Origin: Denitrovibrio sp. | GTDB lineage: Bacteria > Chrysiogenota > Deferribacteres > Deferribacterales > Geovibrionaceae | Reading direction: 5' to 3' | Length of the DNA stretch: 64,000 nucleotides | NCBI GenBank assembly: GCA_002869185.1 | Contig: PKTN01000005.1 | Location: 1-64,000, forward strand | In this document: positions 43,795 through 53,054 of the stretch, piece after piece | Layout of the letters: every line of letters starts with the position of its first letter | Position numbering within the stretch: the stretch's first letter is position 1 | Notes under the pieces: generated by a model | Databases searched by the model: none | Seen by the model: the letters and a program-made list of their open reading frames with translations, nothing else | Told to the model about the DNA's origin: nothing | Position numbers and translations under genes: made by a program

Positions 43795-44898
43795 ATGAGC
43801 CTTAGACAAATTCTCAAGGGCTACGACATTAGCAGAAGGGATTTTATGAAGTATTGCACAGCACTTAGTGCAACCCTCGCTCTCCCACCAGCTATTGCTC
43901 CGCAGATAGCGGAAGCTCTCGAAAACGAAGACACAAGACCACCAGTCATCTGGCTTGAGTTCCAGTCATGTTCTGGTGATTCAGAAGCACTTCTACGCTC
44001 TGGTAGACCAAAAGTAGGCGACCTTATTTTGGATGTCATATCCCTTGATTATTCAGAAGTAATCATGGCGGCGTCTGGTCATCTTGCAGAGGAAGCAAAA
44101 CACCTCTCTATGGAGCACAATAAGGGTAAGTATATACTTATTGTAGAAGGGGCTGTCCCAGTTGACGACAATGGTGTTTATTGTTGTATAGCTGGTGATT
44201 CAGCGATTAACCATCTCAAAAAAGCAGCAGCGGGCGCGGCAGCTATCATATCTGTTGGTAACTGTTCATGCTTTGGCGGCATTCCAGCAGGACACCCAAA
44301 CCCGACAGGGGCAAAAGGCGTAGCTGAATTAGTTAGCGGAACACCTGTTATCAACCTCCCTGGTTGCCCTATGAACTGTGATAACCTCACAGCACTTATA
44401 GTGCACTACCTTGTGTTCGGCTCCTTCCCAGCAGTAGATAAACATCTCCGTCCTAAATTCGCATACGGCAAGCGTATTCATGACAACTGCGAACGCAGAG
44501 GTCACTTTGACGCTGGTCAGTACACAGAAAAATGGGGAGATGAAGGGCACCGTCAAGGTTGGTGTCTATATAAAATGGGCTGTAAAGGTCCAGAAACATT
44601 TCATAACTGCCCTACTCTCCGCTATAACGATGGACTCAGTTGGCCTGTCATGGCTGGTCACGGGTGTGTTGGTTGTGCAGAGCCAGGCTTCATGGACACT
44701 ATGTCACCGTTCTACCGTAGACTTCCTGACATACCAGGCTTCGGCGTAGAGTCCACAGCGACTAAGCTCGGTCTAAAGGTACTCGGTGTATCTGCGGCAG
44801 TGTTCGGTGTACACGGTATAATCAACTTATTCCGCAACAGAAACGTTGTAGAGCAAGTTGAGAGTGAACACTTAGATAATGAAAATAGGGAGAGTTAA
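43795..44898 (+). CDS. hyaA: [NiFe] hydrogenase small subunit, Tat-exported
   Basis: A 367-residue electron-transfer subunit. The Tat signal SRRDFMKYC is at residues 13-21 and a C-terminal hydrophobic anchor lies near 330-350. The proximal cluster region reads WLEFQSCSGDSEALL: the usual CxxC has Asp in place of the second Cys. Other ligands are visible (SVGNCSCFGG, LPGCPMNC, HDNCERRG, GWCLYKMGCKG, CPTLRYN, CVGCAEP). It should face the periplasm and pass electrons from H2 to the membrane. GGAGG precedes the ATG; the large subunit follows after 2 bp. Confidence 0.96.
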   Translation: MSLRQILKGYDISRRDFMKYCTALSATLALPPAIAPQIAEALENEDTRPPVIWLEFQSCSGDSEALLRSGRPKVGDLILDVISLDYSEVIMAASGHLAEEAKHLSMEHNKGKYILIVEGAVPVDDNGVYCCIAGDSAINHLKKAAAGAAAIISVGNCSCFGGIPAGHPNPTGAKGVAELVSGTPVINLPGCPMNCDNLTALIVHYLVFGSFPAVDKHLRPKFAYGKRIHDNCERRGHFDAGQYTEKWGDEGHRQGWCLYKMGCKGPETFHNCPTLRYNDGLSWPVMAGHGCVGCAEPGFMDTMSPFYRRLPDIPGFGVESTATKLGLKVLGVSAAVFGVHGIINLFRNRNVVEQVESEHLDNENRES

Positions 44899-44900
44899 AC

Positions 44901-46601
44901 ATGGCTGAAAGGATTGTAGTAGACCCTATCACCAGGATTGAGGGGCACCTCAGAATAGAGGCCAAGGTTGAAAACGGCAAGATTGTAGACGCATGGTCTA
45001 GTGGAACTATGTTCCGTGGTATCGAAAAGATACTTCAGGGGCGTGACCCACGTGACGCATGGTACATCACACAGAGATTCTGTGGTGTTTGTACTACTGT
45101 GCACTCCATCGCATCAATACGCTCTGTCGAAAATGCTCTTGGTATCAGTATTCCGTTCAATGCGGAACTAATCAGAAACATAATAATGGGCTCCCAGTAT
45201 GTGCAAGACCACGTGATACACTTCTATCACCTACACGCACTCGACTGGGTAGATATAACAAGCGCACTCAAGGCTGACCCTAAAAAGACAGCAGCTATGC
45301 AGCAATCTGTTTCCGACTGGAAATATAGCTCTGAGGACTACTTCAGAGGCGTACAAGAGAGACTAGGTGCATTCGTAAAGACTGGTCGTCTTGGTCCATT
45401 TGCCAACGCTTATTGGGGACACTCAGCATATAAGCTTCCGCCAGAGGCCAACCTTATGGCGACTGCACACTACCTTCAGGCTCTTGAGCTTCAGAAGGAG
45501 ATCATCAAAATTCACGCTGTTCTCGGTTCTAAGAACCCACACCCACAGACATTTCTTGTGGGCGGTATGTCTATACCAATCGATCAGAACAGCCAAAATG
45601 CTATCAACGCAGATAAGATCGCTATGATGCTTGAGTACAACAAACTTGCTAAAGAATTTGTTGAGCAGGTGTACATCCCTGACATCCTCGCTGTTGCCCC
45701 ATTCTATCTTGACTGGGCTGGCATAGGTGCAGGACACAAAAACTATATGTCTTATGGTGAATTCCCTGAAACACAGAAAGGTTATCCAAACGACATGTGG
45801 TTACCATCGGGTATAATAAAAGGTGGCGATCTGTCTAATATCATAAGTGTTGACCAGTCAAAAATAGCAGAAGACTGTGCACATTCATGGTATGAAGATA
45901 AATCTGCGAAGCACCCATTTGACGGAGCATCAGATAAAAAATATACAGGTCCACAACCTCCATATGACTTCCTTGACGTAGATAAAGACTACTCATTTGT
46001 CAAAGCTCCTCGCTATGATGGAGAGCCAATGGAAGTTGGTCCTCTAGCGAGAATGCTTGTAGCATACGCTAAGGGGCATAAGGATGTTAAACCTGTTGTT
46101 GACTTCGTACTTGGTAAGCTCGGAGCAGGACCAGAGGCATTATTCTCTACCCTCGGTCGTACAGCAGCCAGAGCTATCGAAACACTTGTAACAGTGAAAA
46201 AGGTTGACCAGTGGATTATGGATCTCGCTACAAATATTAAATCTGGCGATTACGCTATCCACGCAAATGAGAAATGGGAACCTTCGTCATGGCCTATGAA
46301 CGCTAAGGGTTACGGTTGGCATGAAGCTCCACGTGGGGCTCTTGGTCACTGGATCGTTATCGAAAACGGCGAAATTAAGAACTATCAGGCAGTTGTTCCA
46401 TCAACATGGAACGCTGGTCCTATGGATAAAGGGGACGTACACGGTCCTTATTAGCAGTCACTCATAGGCACACCAATAGCTGACCCAGACAAACCTGTAG
46501 AGATCCTGAGAACTATCCACTCGTTCGACCCATGTCTAGCTTGTGCTGTACATGTTTATGACGAAAAGAACGTCCTCAGATCAAAGGTTAAGATACTTTA
46601 A
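44901..46601 (+). pseudogene. hyaB: [NiFe] hydrogenase large subunit with in-frame TAG
   Basis: The active-site subunit. The first 517 codons run from RIVVDPITRIEGHLRIEA, with the L1 motif RFCGVCTTVHS near residue 57, to HGPY, where TAG (46452-46454) replaces the expected Glu codon. The same frame continues for 49 codons, QSLIGTPIADPDKPVEILRTIHSFDPCLACAVH and a short cleavable tail, to TAA. The missing part has the L2 motif DPCLACAVH, two of the four nickel ligands, so the truncated form cannot be active. Everything after the stop is well conserved, so the change is recent, a sequence error, or read through. No cytochrome b gene follows. Confidence 0.9.
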
Positions 46602-46653
46602 ACAAAATTGGCAGAGGGATACCTCTGACCATCTTGAGACCACACAATTATAT

Positions 46654-46681
46654 AAAGCCGGGTGTTCGCATCCGGCTTTTA
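46654..46681 (+). terminator. Hairpin between hydrogenase genes and maturation protease
   Basis: AAAGCCGG pairs with CCGGCTTT, followed by a short T/A tract. It may end or attenuate the structural gene transcript before the protease gene. Confidence 0.75.
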
Positions 46682-46697
46682 TTATAGGACATACGTT

Positions 46698-47162
46698 ATG
46701 AATTTACTCGTACTCGGAATAGGTAATCTTGTCATGAACGATGATGCGGCTGGCGTCCATGTGGCACAAGAGCTCGCGAAAAAATATAATAACAAACAGG
46801 ATGATCTTCTTGTCTTAGATGGAGGGACACTTGGTCTCGATCTATTAGGGTACATAGACTGGGCAGACAAGCTCGTCCTTATTGACGCTATCGACCTAAA
46901 CATGGAACCAGGCACAGTGGTAAAGCTAGAGGGTGACGACATAGATGTAGCTTTTGATAACAAGCTTTCTGCTCACCAGATGGGGATGAAAGACATGCTA
47001 CTCACATCAGAGTTGATAGGTCAACGCCCAGCGGAAGTAGTCTTTTATGGTATCCAGTCCTCCTCTATCCAGATGGATATGGAGCTATCTGAACCTGTCA
47101 AAAAGAATCTACCAAAGCTTACTGATCATGTCGAGCAGGAGATAATTTCATTTTTATCATAA
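46698..47162 (+). CDS. hyaD: Hydrogenase maturation endopeptidase
   Basis: A 154-residue nickel-dependent protease (HyaD/HybD/HycI family) that removes the C-terminal tail of the large subunit after nickel insertion. The family motifs are LVLGIGNLVMNDDAAGVHV, LLVLDGGTLGLDLLGYI, LVLIDAID and LSAHQMGMKDML. The start at 46698 follows TAGGA; the longer reading is rejected. Its substrate is presumably the adjacent large subunit, whose tail lies after the in-frame stop. Confidence 0.93.
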   Translation: MNLLVLGIGNLVMNDDAAGVHVAQELAKKYNNKQDDLLVLDGGTLGLDLLGYIDWADKLVLIDAIDLNMEPGTVVKLEGDDIDVAFDNKLSAHQMGMKDMLLTSELIGQRPAEVVFYGIQSSSIQMDMELSEPVKKNLPKLTDHVEQEIISFLS

Positions 47163-47170
47163 CCCCCATC

Positions 47171-47307
47171 CACGTTATTCTGAGGAACAGAGTGACGTAA
47201 GACTCTACAGACATAAAACGATATGGATGCTCTGAACTACACCAAAACAGGCCAGAAAACCACAACCAGAGATCGTTGCGTAGAAATGTACTTCTCCTCA
47301 TAATGAC
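47171..47307. repeat. Intergenic palindromic repeat, copy A
   Basis: It begins CGTTATTCTGAGGAACAGAG and ends TTCTCCTCATAATGAC, which are imperfect inverted ends of one element, with CTCTACAG and CCAGAGATC inside. Related copies occur at 52774-52900, 53964-54073 and 54169-54305. Confidence 0.75.
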
Positions 47308-47384
47308 AAACAAAGGCAATCTGTCTATTTGTAAATTAAATCTCACTATGTTATTCTACATGATGTCTTTTATCGGAGATGAAC

Positions 47385-48797
47385 ATGGCACAAATGAACG
47401 CAAAAGAAGCACTCTCTCTCGCAAAATCATATCACCAAAAGGGTGACTTAGCAAAAGCTGAACAGGTATATTCTGCTGTTTTGCAGGTTGACCCTCATAG
47501 CGCAGAGGCTATGCATAATATCGGTCTTATATTCGCAACCAAAGGGGATATGAAAGCCGCAATCTCTTCCATCAAAAAAGCGATCGAATTAGATAGATCA
47601 AACCCTGAATTCCATAATAATATAGGCGAGTTATACAGAAAGAATGGACAATTTGAGCATGCACAGTTTCATCTTAGTTCCGCAGTCGAACTAAAACCCA
47701 ACTACGGCGAGGCATACTCAAACCTTGGTCTTGTATTTAGACAGATAAACGACATAGATAGTGCAAAACTTTGCTTTGCCAATGCTCTGGAGATCAACCC
47801 TAAGAATGTTGCCGCACTCATAAACAGTGGTAACCTAATGAGAGAAGAGGGGCTCTTCGACGATGCTGTTGAGTGCTATGAAGCAGCTCTCGAAATTTCA
47901 CCTGATAATCCAACAGCTTTAAAAACTATCTCTATGTCGTATTACCAATTAGGCGATTATAATACATCGGCAAAATATCTTAGCAGGCTCACTACAGGTC
48001 ACCCAGAGATGCATGCCGAGAAGCTAGATCTCGCTCTCATATGCCTTCGCAATAAAGATTTCCGCAAAGGTTTTCAGCTACTAGAATCAAGACTAAAGTG
48101 TTACGAAATAATGAAAGGCGATACAGAAACACTATGGCGTGGAACAGGTCAGGATGACAAAACCTTATACATATACAATGAAGACCATGTTTTCAACAGT
48201 ATAGGCGACACAATCATGTTCGCTAGGTACGTCAAAGAGCTTGAGCGTTTCTCACCTGCAAAAGTTATCTTTAAGGTTCAGCCAGAGCTGGTAGAGCTAC
48301 TTAGTGCGAACATGCCAGATTTCGTGGAAGTGACTGATCAGGACTGCACTGAATTCGATAAACATTCACCACTATACAGCCTTGGGCTTATTATGAATGC
48401 AAGAGCAAAGACTATCCCTAGCACTGACGGATACATCAACGTAGACGCAACTAACGATGATAAATCTGACAAAACAAAAGTCGGGCTATCTGGTATAGGC
48501 GAAATTGATTCAATAAGCGAGGAAGCTCAAACATATAATATAGATAAGCATCAAACCATCACAGAAAAAGCGAATGCAATAGCAAACCTAGACATGATTA
48601 TCACAACCGATAACGACACAGCTCACCTAGCTGGAGCCATGGGTAAAAAGACAGCTCTCATCATAGACGAGAAGCATGACTGGCGTTGGTTCAATGCTAA
48701 GAACGAAAAAGCTTCAGAGTGGTATAGTAATGTTACTTTTTATCTTAAGCCAGAGGGCGAAACCCTCTCTAATGTGATAAAATCTATTAACATTTAG
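47385..48797 (+). CDS. TPR protein with C-terminal glycosyltransferase-like domain
   Basis: A 470-residue protein. Residues 1-220 hold about six tetratricopeptide repeats (AEQVYSAVLQVDPHSAEAMHNIGLIFATKGD and so on). Residues 250-470 resemble a GT9/heptosyltransferase-type fold found fused to TPRs: IYNEDHVFNSIGDTIMFARYVKEL, then MIITTDNDTAHLAGAMGKKTALIIDEKHDWRWF. It may act in glycan or flagellin glycosylation, which is not shown. The start at 47385 is preferred over 47379, as GGAG lies 6 bases before it. It stands alone behind a repeat element. Confidence 0.8.
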   Translation: MAQMNAKEALSLAKSYHQKGDLAKAEQVYSAVLQVDPHSAEAMHNIGLIFATKGDMKAAISSIKKAIELDRSNPEFHNNIGELYRKNGQFEHAQFHLSSAVELKPNYGEAYSNLGLVFRQINDIDSAKLCFANALEINPKNVAALINSGNLMREEGLFDDAVECYEAALEISPDNPTALKTISMSYYQLGDYNTSAKYLSRLTTGHPEMHAEKLDLALICLRNKDFRKGFQLLESRLKCYEIMKGDTETLWRGTGQDDKTLYIYNEDHVFNSIGDTIMFARYVKELERFSPAKVIFKVQPELVELLSANMPDFVEVTDQDCTEFDKHSPLYSLGLIMNARAKTIPSTDGYINVDATNDDKSDKTKVGLSGIGEIDSISEEAQTYNIDKHQTITEKANAIANLDMIITTDNDTAHLAGAMGKKTALIIDEKHDWRWFNAKNEKASEWYSNVTFYLKPEGETLSNVIKSINI

Positions 48798-48836
48798 CTT
48801 TCGACCAGACTGAAACGTCACTTCCAAATAGGCGAA

Positions 48837-48865
48837 TTGACAAAGGAAATGGCGAGTGCTAAAAA
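48837..48865 (+). promoter_or_regulatory. Sigma-70 promoter of the lysA-dapF-dapA-dapB operon
   Basis: A perfect TTGACA is followed after 17 bp by TAAAAA, 41 bp before lysA. Confidence 0.55.
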
Positions 48866-48906
48866 GGATTAGATCAGTATTTTATATACTCTTAAGGAGG
48901 TAAGCC

Positions 48907-50166
48907 TTGAGTAGTTTTGAATATAACAATAATGAACTTTATTGTGAAGGTGTCTCTCTGAAGCAGATAGCCGAAGAGGTTGGAACACCATATTACGTTT
49001 ATAGTGCAAAAGAATTCCGCACACAATACCAGCATTTTTATAATGCATTCAACAAGATTGATCGCATAGTCTGCTTTGCAGTGAAGGCTTGTGGCAACAT
49101 AGGCATATTATCCCTACTTTCGTCCGAAGGCTGCGGTGCTGATATTGTATCAGGCGGCGAGCTACATAGAGCCCTATCCGCAGGCATGGATCACTCAAAA
49201 ATAGTCTTTGCAGGCGTTGGTAAAACACGTGAAGAGATAATATTCGCTATCAAATCTGATATACTCATGTTCAATGTTGAGTCTCGCCAAGAGATCGACT
49301 TACTTAATGAGTGTGCACTAGAGCTAAATAAACGAGCAAGAATTGCCATCCGCGTTAACCCTAACGTAGATGCTAAGACTCATCCATATATTTCTACAGG
49401 GCTAAAAGAAAACAAATTTGGTATCCCTGTTAAAACAGCAAAAAAAGACTACATCTACGCTAATTCCCTAGATGGAATAGATGTCGTATGTATCCATTGC
49501 CATATAGGCTCACAGCTTATTGATGTATCCCCTTTTAGAGATGCGGCAGAAATCCTTGTGAAGCTAATTAAAGAATTACGAAAAGAACGTATAAACATAA
49601 AATATTTAGACCTCGGTGGAGGACTAGGAATAACCTATAATGATGAGGCGAGCCCTTCCCACAGCGACTATGCTGCCGCACTTTGCGACGTCTTACAGGG
49701 TGAAGACATGACACTCATCTTTGAGCCTGGTCGCAATATCGCAGGGAATGCTGGAGCTCTCATAACAAAAGTCCTATACACAAAAGAGACAGAAGATAAA
49801 AACTTTAAGATAGTTGACGCTGCAATGAATGACCTAGCAAGACCATCTTTATACGATTCTTACCACGAAGTTAAAGCAGTTGATGAAACAAGCGAAACAA
49901 TAACTGCTGACATTGTTGGACCTATCTGCGAATCGAGCGACTTCCTTGCGAAGGATAGAAAAATGCCAGACGTAGACATAGAAGGGCTTTACGCCTTGAT
50001 GTCTGCTGGAGCATACGGTATGACAATGGCATCGAACTACAACTCTCGTCCACGCGTACCTGAGATCCTTGTGGATGGTGACCAATATTATGTAATCAGA
50101 CGTAGAGAGATATATAACGACCTAACAGGACCTGAGATGGTTCCTGCATATTTGAGGAAAAAATGA
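48907..50166 (+). CDS. lysA: Diaminopimelate decarboxylase
   Basis: A 419-residue PLP enzyme that makes L-lysine from meso-diaminopimelate. The PLP lysine is in CFAVKACGN near residue 57. Also visible are the HIGSQ motif, the phosphate-binding LGGGLGI and the C-terminal CESSDFLAKDR, whose Cys completes the active site across the dimer. The start codon is TTG, supported by an ideal AAGGAGG. It is the first gene of a four-gene operon and overlaps dapF as ATGA. Confidence 0.97.
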   Translation: MSSFEYNNNELYCEGVSLKQIAEEVGTPYYVYSAKEFRTQYQHFYNAFNKIDRIVCFAVKACGNIGILSLLSSEGCGADIVSGGELHRALSAGMDHSKIVFAGVGKTREEIIFAIKSDILMFNVESRQEIDLLNECALELNKRARIAIRVNPNVDAKTHPYISTGLKENKFGIPVKTAKKDYIYANSLDGIDVVCIHCHIGSQLIDVSPFRDAAEILVKLIKELRKERINIKYLDLGGGLGITYNDEASPSHSDYAAALCDVLQGEDMTLIFEPGRNIAGNAGALITKVLYTKETEDKNFKIVDAAMNDLARPSLYDSYHEVKAVDETSETITADIVGPICESSDFLAKDRKMPDVDIEGLYALMSAGAYGMTMASNYNSRPRVPEILVDGDQYYVIRRREIYNDLTGPEMVPAYLRKK

Positions 50167-50978
50167 ATATACCATTCTTTAAAATGAGCGGAGCTGGGAA
50201 CGACTTCATCTTTATAGATAACCGTGACGGCAAAGCAAACGATATCGACAGGCAGACACTCATAACAAAAACGTGTGCCCGAAATGTATCCATCGGTGCT
50301 GACGGAATGATGCTCATAGAAGATTCAGAAAGTGACACAGATTTCAAGTGGCGTTTTTATAACTGCGACGGTTCAGAAGCAGAGATGTGTGGAAACGGTG
50401 CCAGATGCGCAGGTAGGTTTGCATTCCTCAACGGAATCGCTGGCAACAAGATGAGCTTCGACACCTTAGCTGGCGTTATAGAAGCCGAGGTAAAAGAGGG
50501 AGTGAATGTTAAAGTTCAACTTACTAAGCCTTTTGATAAAAAATCTGACTATACAGTAAACCTTGACGGTGAAGACATCCCAATTTCAAGCATAGACACT
50601 GGCGTGCCTCACGTTGTATGGTTTGTGAACGACATAGAAGACATAGACATCATGAAATACGGTAGTGGAATCAGATATCACGCTGATTTCGCACCTGCTG
50701 GAACTAACGTAAACTTATGCCAGATGATGCCAGACGGTAAACTCCGTATCCGCACATACGAACGTGGAGTGGAGGGCGAAACCATGGCTTGCGGTACTGG
50801 TTGTGTTGCTGGTGTTATCTTCGCTATTGAAAAGGGGCTGGCTGAAAGCCCTGTTACATGCAAGACTTCGAGCGGGTTACTACTAACTGTATATATGGAA
50901 AACGGTAAAGTTTACCTTGAAGGTGAAGCCAGAGTGGTTTATAAAGGTGAACTGACAAGTGAAGCTTATCAGTATTAG
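50163..50978 (+). CDS. dapF: Diaminopimelate epimerase
   Basis: A 271-residue cofactor-free racemase converting LL- to meso-diaminopimelate. Both catalytic cysteines are present: MCGNGARCAGR near residue 76 (the active one within GNGARC) and ACGTGC near 217. The N-terminal MSGAGNDFIFIDNR is diagnostic. It supplies cell-wall DAP as well as lysine. It overlaps lysA by 4 bp and is followed by dapA after 44 bp. Confidence 0.97.
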   Translation: MNIPFFKMSGAGNDFIFIDNRDGKANDIDRQTLITKTCARNVSIGADGMMLIEDSESDTDFKWRFYNCDGSEAEMCGNGARCAGRFAFLNGIAGNKMSFDTLAGVIEAEVKEGVNVKVQLTKPFDKKSDYTVNLDGEDIPISSIDTGVPHVVWFVNDIEDIDIMKYGSGIRYHADFAPAGTNVNLCQMMPDGKLRIRTYERGVEGETMACGTGCVAGVIFAIEKGLAESPVTCKTSSGLLLTVYMENGKVYLEGEARVVYKGELTSEAYQY

Positions 50979-51022
50979 TTACGTTTTATGCAGTCTAAAC
51001 TGCTTAACATATGGAGGAGATT

Positions 51023-51898
51023 ATGACGTTTAACGGAAGCTACGTAGCAGTAGTGACACCTTTCAAAGACGGAAAGGTTGACGAGACAAGTTTGAGGAAT
51101 CTGGTCGACTACCAGATCGAAAGAGGGACAGACGGGATCGTACCTTGTGGTACATCTGGCGAATCTGCAACACTTACACATGAAGAACACTGTCAAGTAA
51201 TTGACATTTGTATAGATCAGACAAATAAACGCGTGCCTGTTGTGGCAGGCGCTGGATCAAATTCCACACACGAGACTCTTTTTCTGACTGAGCATGCTAA
51301 AAAGGCTGGTGCAGACGGTGCACTCCTTATTACACCATATTACAATAAACCTTCTCAGGAAGGTCTTTATCAGCACTATAAGTATGTCGCAGAAAGAGTA
51401 GATATCCCAATCATTATGTACAACGTACCAGGAAGAACAGCTTGTAACATGCTTCCAGAGACTATTATCAGACTTGCAGAAATACCTAATATTGTTGCTG
51501 TAAAAGATGCTAGTGGTTCTATGGAGCAAGCGGCAGCTATCATCGACGGCACACCAGATGATTTTGGTCTACTTGCTGGTGAGGATGCACTTTACTATCC
51601 TCTCCTCTCAATAGGCGGCAACGGAGTTATCTCCGCATCTGTAAACGCATGCCCTGCCCTTGCAGCAGAGCTTTATGATGCATTTATGGCTGGCAATATC
51701 GACAGAGCTCGTGAGCTTCACTTCAAGCTTCTTCCACTCTTTAACTCTTTCTTTACAGAGACAAACCCTGTACCTGTAAAAAGAGCTCTTGAGCTTATGG
51801 GACTCATCGGGCCAGAGGTTAGACTACCACTCGTTGAGATGACAAAAGAAGGAACAGCTAAGATGAAAGCTGTTATGGAGCAAGTAGGTCTCATATGA
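51023..51898 (+). CDS. dapA: 4-hydroxy-tetrahydrodipicolinate synthase
   Basis: A 291-residue class I aldolase that condenses pyruvate and aspartate semialdehyde. GTSGESATL binds pyruvate, YNVPGRT holds the catalytic Tyr, and the Schiff-base lysine is in IVAVKDASG near residue 161. The start at 51023 follows GGAGGAG; the ATG at 51011 lies inside the ribosome site. The stop overlaps dapB as ATGA. Confidence 0.98.
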   Translation: MTFNGSYVAVVTPFKDGKVDETSLRNLVDYQIERGTDGIVPCGTSGESATLTHEEHCQVIDICIDQTNKRVPVVAGAGSNSTHETLFLTEHAKKAGADGALLITPYYNKPSQEGLYQHYKYVAERVDIPIIMYNVPGRTACNMLPETIIRLAEIPNIVAVKDASGSMEQAAAIIDGTPDDFGLLAGEDALYYPLLSIGGNGVISASVNACPALAAELYDAFMAGNIDRARELHFKLLPLFNSFFTETNPVPVKRALELMGLIGPEVRLPLVEMTKEGTAKMKAVMEQVGLI

Positions 51899-52701
51899 GC
51901 TTAGTTAAAATAGCTATGGTCGGTGCCGCAGGTAGAATGGGTCGCCGTATCATTTCGCTTATACAAGAGGATGATAGATGTGAGCTTTCTGGTGCGCTAG
52001 AATACTCAGCTTGCCCTTTCCTCGGTCATGATGCTGGTGACGTCGCAGGTTGTGGCAAGATCGGTGTTGAGATTACTGACGATATAGATAAAGCTTTCGC
52101 TGGTGCAGATGTTTTCATCGATTTCACTGGAGCAGAGCCTACTATGGCGAACCTAGAGAAGTACGAGAACGCTGGCGTAGCTGCTATCATAGCAAGCACA
52201 GGTATGACTTCTAAGCAGACAAAAGAGTTAGAAAAACTCTCCGTAAATATGCCTGTTTTATTCTCTGCTAACATGAGTGTGGGTGTAAACCTCACTTTCA
52301 AGGTACTAGAGAATGTTGCTGAGGTAATCGGCGAGGACTGGGATATAGAGATTGTCGAATCGCACCACCGTAACAAGAAGGACGCTCCAAGCGGTACAGC
52401 CATGAAGATGGGTGAGATCATCGCAAATGTTCTTGGTAGAGATATCGAAAAGGATGGAGCATTCTCTCGCCACGGGATAATAGGTGAACGTACTGACAGA
52501 GAGATAGGAATGCAGACACTTAGGGCTGGAGATATCGTTGGTGAGCACACTGTTATGTTCTGTACTAACGGCGAGCGTATCGAGATAACCCACAGGGCAC
52601 ACACTCGTGACATGTTCGCAAAAGGTGCAATCAGGGCTGCTGTCTGGATGAAAGATAAGCCTAATGGCTACTACGATATGTTTCAAGTCTTAGGACTCTA
52701 A
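51895..52701 (+). CDS. dapB: 4-hydroxy-tetrahydrodipicolinate reductase
   Basis: A 268-residue NAD(P)H-dependent reductase, the next step after DapA. The nucleotide-binding VGAAGRMGRRI is at the N-terminus, and ESHHRNKKDAPSGTA near residue 157 has the catalytic His and Lys. It is the last gene of the operon, followed by a terminator with a TTCG loop. Confidence 0.98.
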   Translation: MSLVKIAMVGAAGRMGRRIISLIQEDDRCELSGALEYSACPFLGHDAGDVAGCGKIGVEITDDIDKAFAGADVFIDFTGAEPTMANLEKYENAGVAAIIASTGMTSKQTKELEKLSVNMPVLFSANMSVGVNLTFKVLENVAEVIGEDWDIEIVESHHRNKKDAPSGTAMKMGEIIANVLGRDIEKDGAFSRHGIIGERTDREIGMQTLRAGDIVGEHTVMFCTNGERIEITHRAHTRDMFAKGAIRAAVWMKDKPNGYYDMFQVLGL

Positions 52702-52731
52702 CAGCTTATCTACAAAACAATAATCATAAAG

Positions 52732-52757
52732 GGCGGTCTTCGGATCGCCTTTTTTTT
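52732..52757 (+). terminator. Terminator of the lysA-dap operon
   Basis: GGCGGTC and GATCGCC enclose a TTCG tetraloop, followed by eight T. The same hairpin recurs after the prepilin gene. Confidence 0.95.
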
Positions 52758-52773
52758 GCTCTTTTCTCTCCTC

Positions 52774-52900
52774 CCAGTTATCCTGAGCGAAGTGAAGGAT
52801 CTCAGTTTATTGAATCATATAGATACTCAAGACTACACCTAAACTGTCATATAATCTAACACCAGAGATTCTTACGGTCGTTGCTCTCCCTCATAATGAC
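52774..52900. repeat. Intergenic palindromic repeat, copy B
   Basis: It begins AGTTATCCTGAGCGAAGTGA and ends GCTCTCCCTCATAATGAC, with the inner CTACACCTAAACTGTCA and CACCAGAGATTC seen in other copies. Confidence 0.75.
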
Positions 52901-53054
52901 AAGAGTGGCATACTTCTCCACATGATGGCAAAAGTAAATAATAATAATTCTTAACTGTAAAATAAGTTTACATATTGTTGTAGGCTATTTTTATCTTATT
53001 ATTATAAAAGAAGGATGGGGAAATCCACAATTCAAAGCCAAAAGAAGCAAAATG

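Noticed and set aside
46452-46454. TAG read as pyrrolysine
   Set aside because: TAG is the normal final stop of many genes here (flgA, flgH, flgL, znuA, dapF, the TPR gene, the radical SAM gene, the DUF456 gene), and Pyl is not expected in hydrogenase. No pylT-like tRNA was seen in the window.
48798-48906. Lysine riboswitch upstream of lysA
   Set aside because: The leader is only about 40 bases after the promoter and has none of the conserved lysine-riboswitch motifs.
52026-52613. 195-codon ORF antisense to dapB
   Set aside because: It mirrors dapB codon structure, has no ribosome site, and dapB is unambiguous. The same applies to antisense ORFs over nuoG, the flavoprotein and the large phage-like genes.
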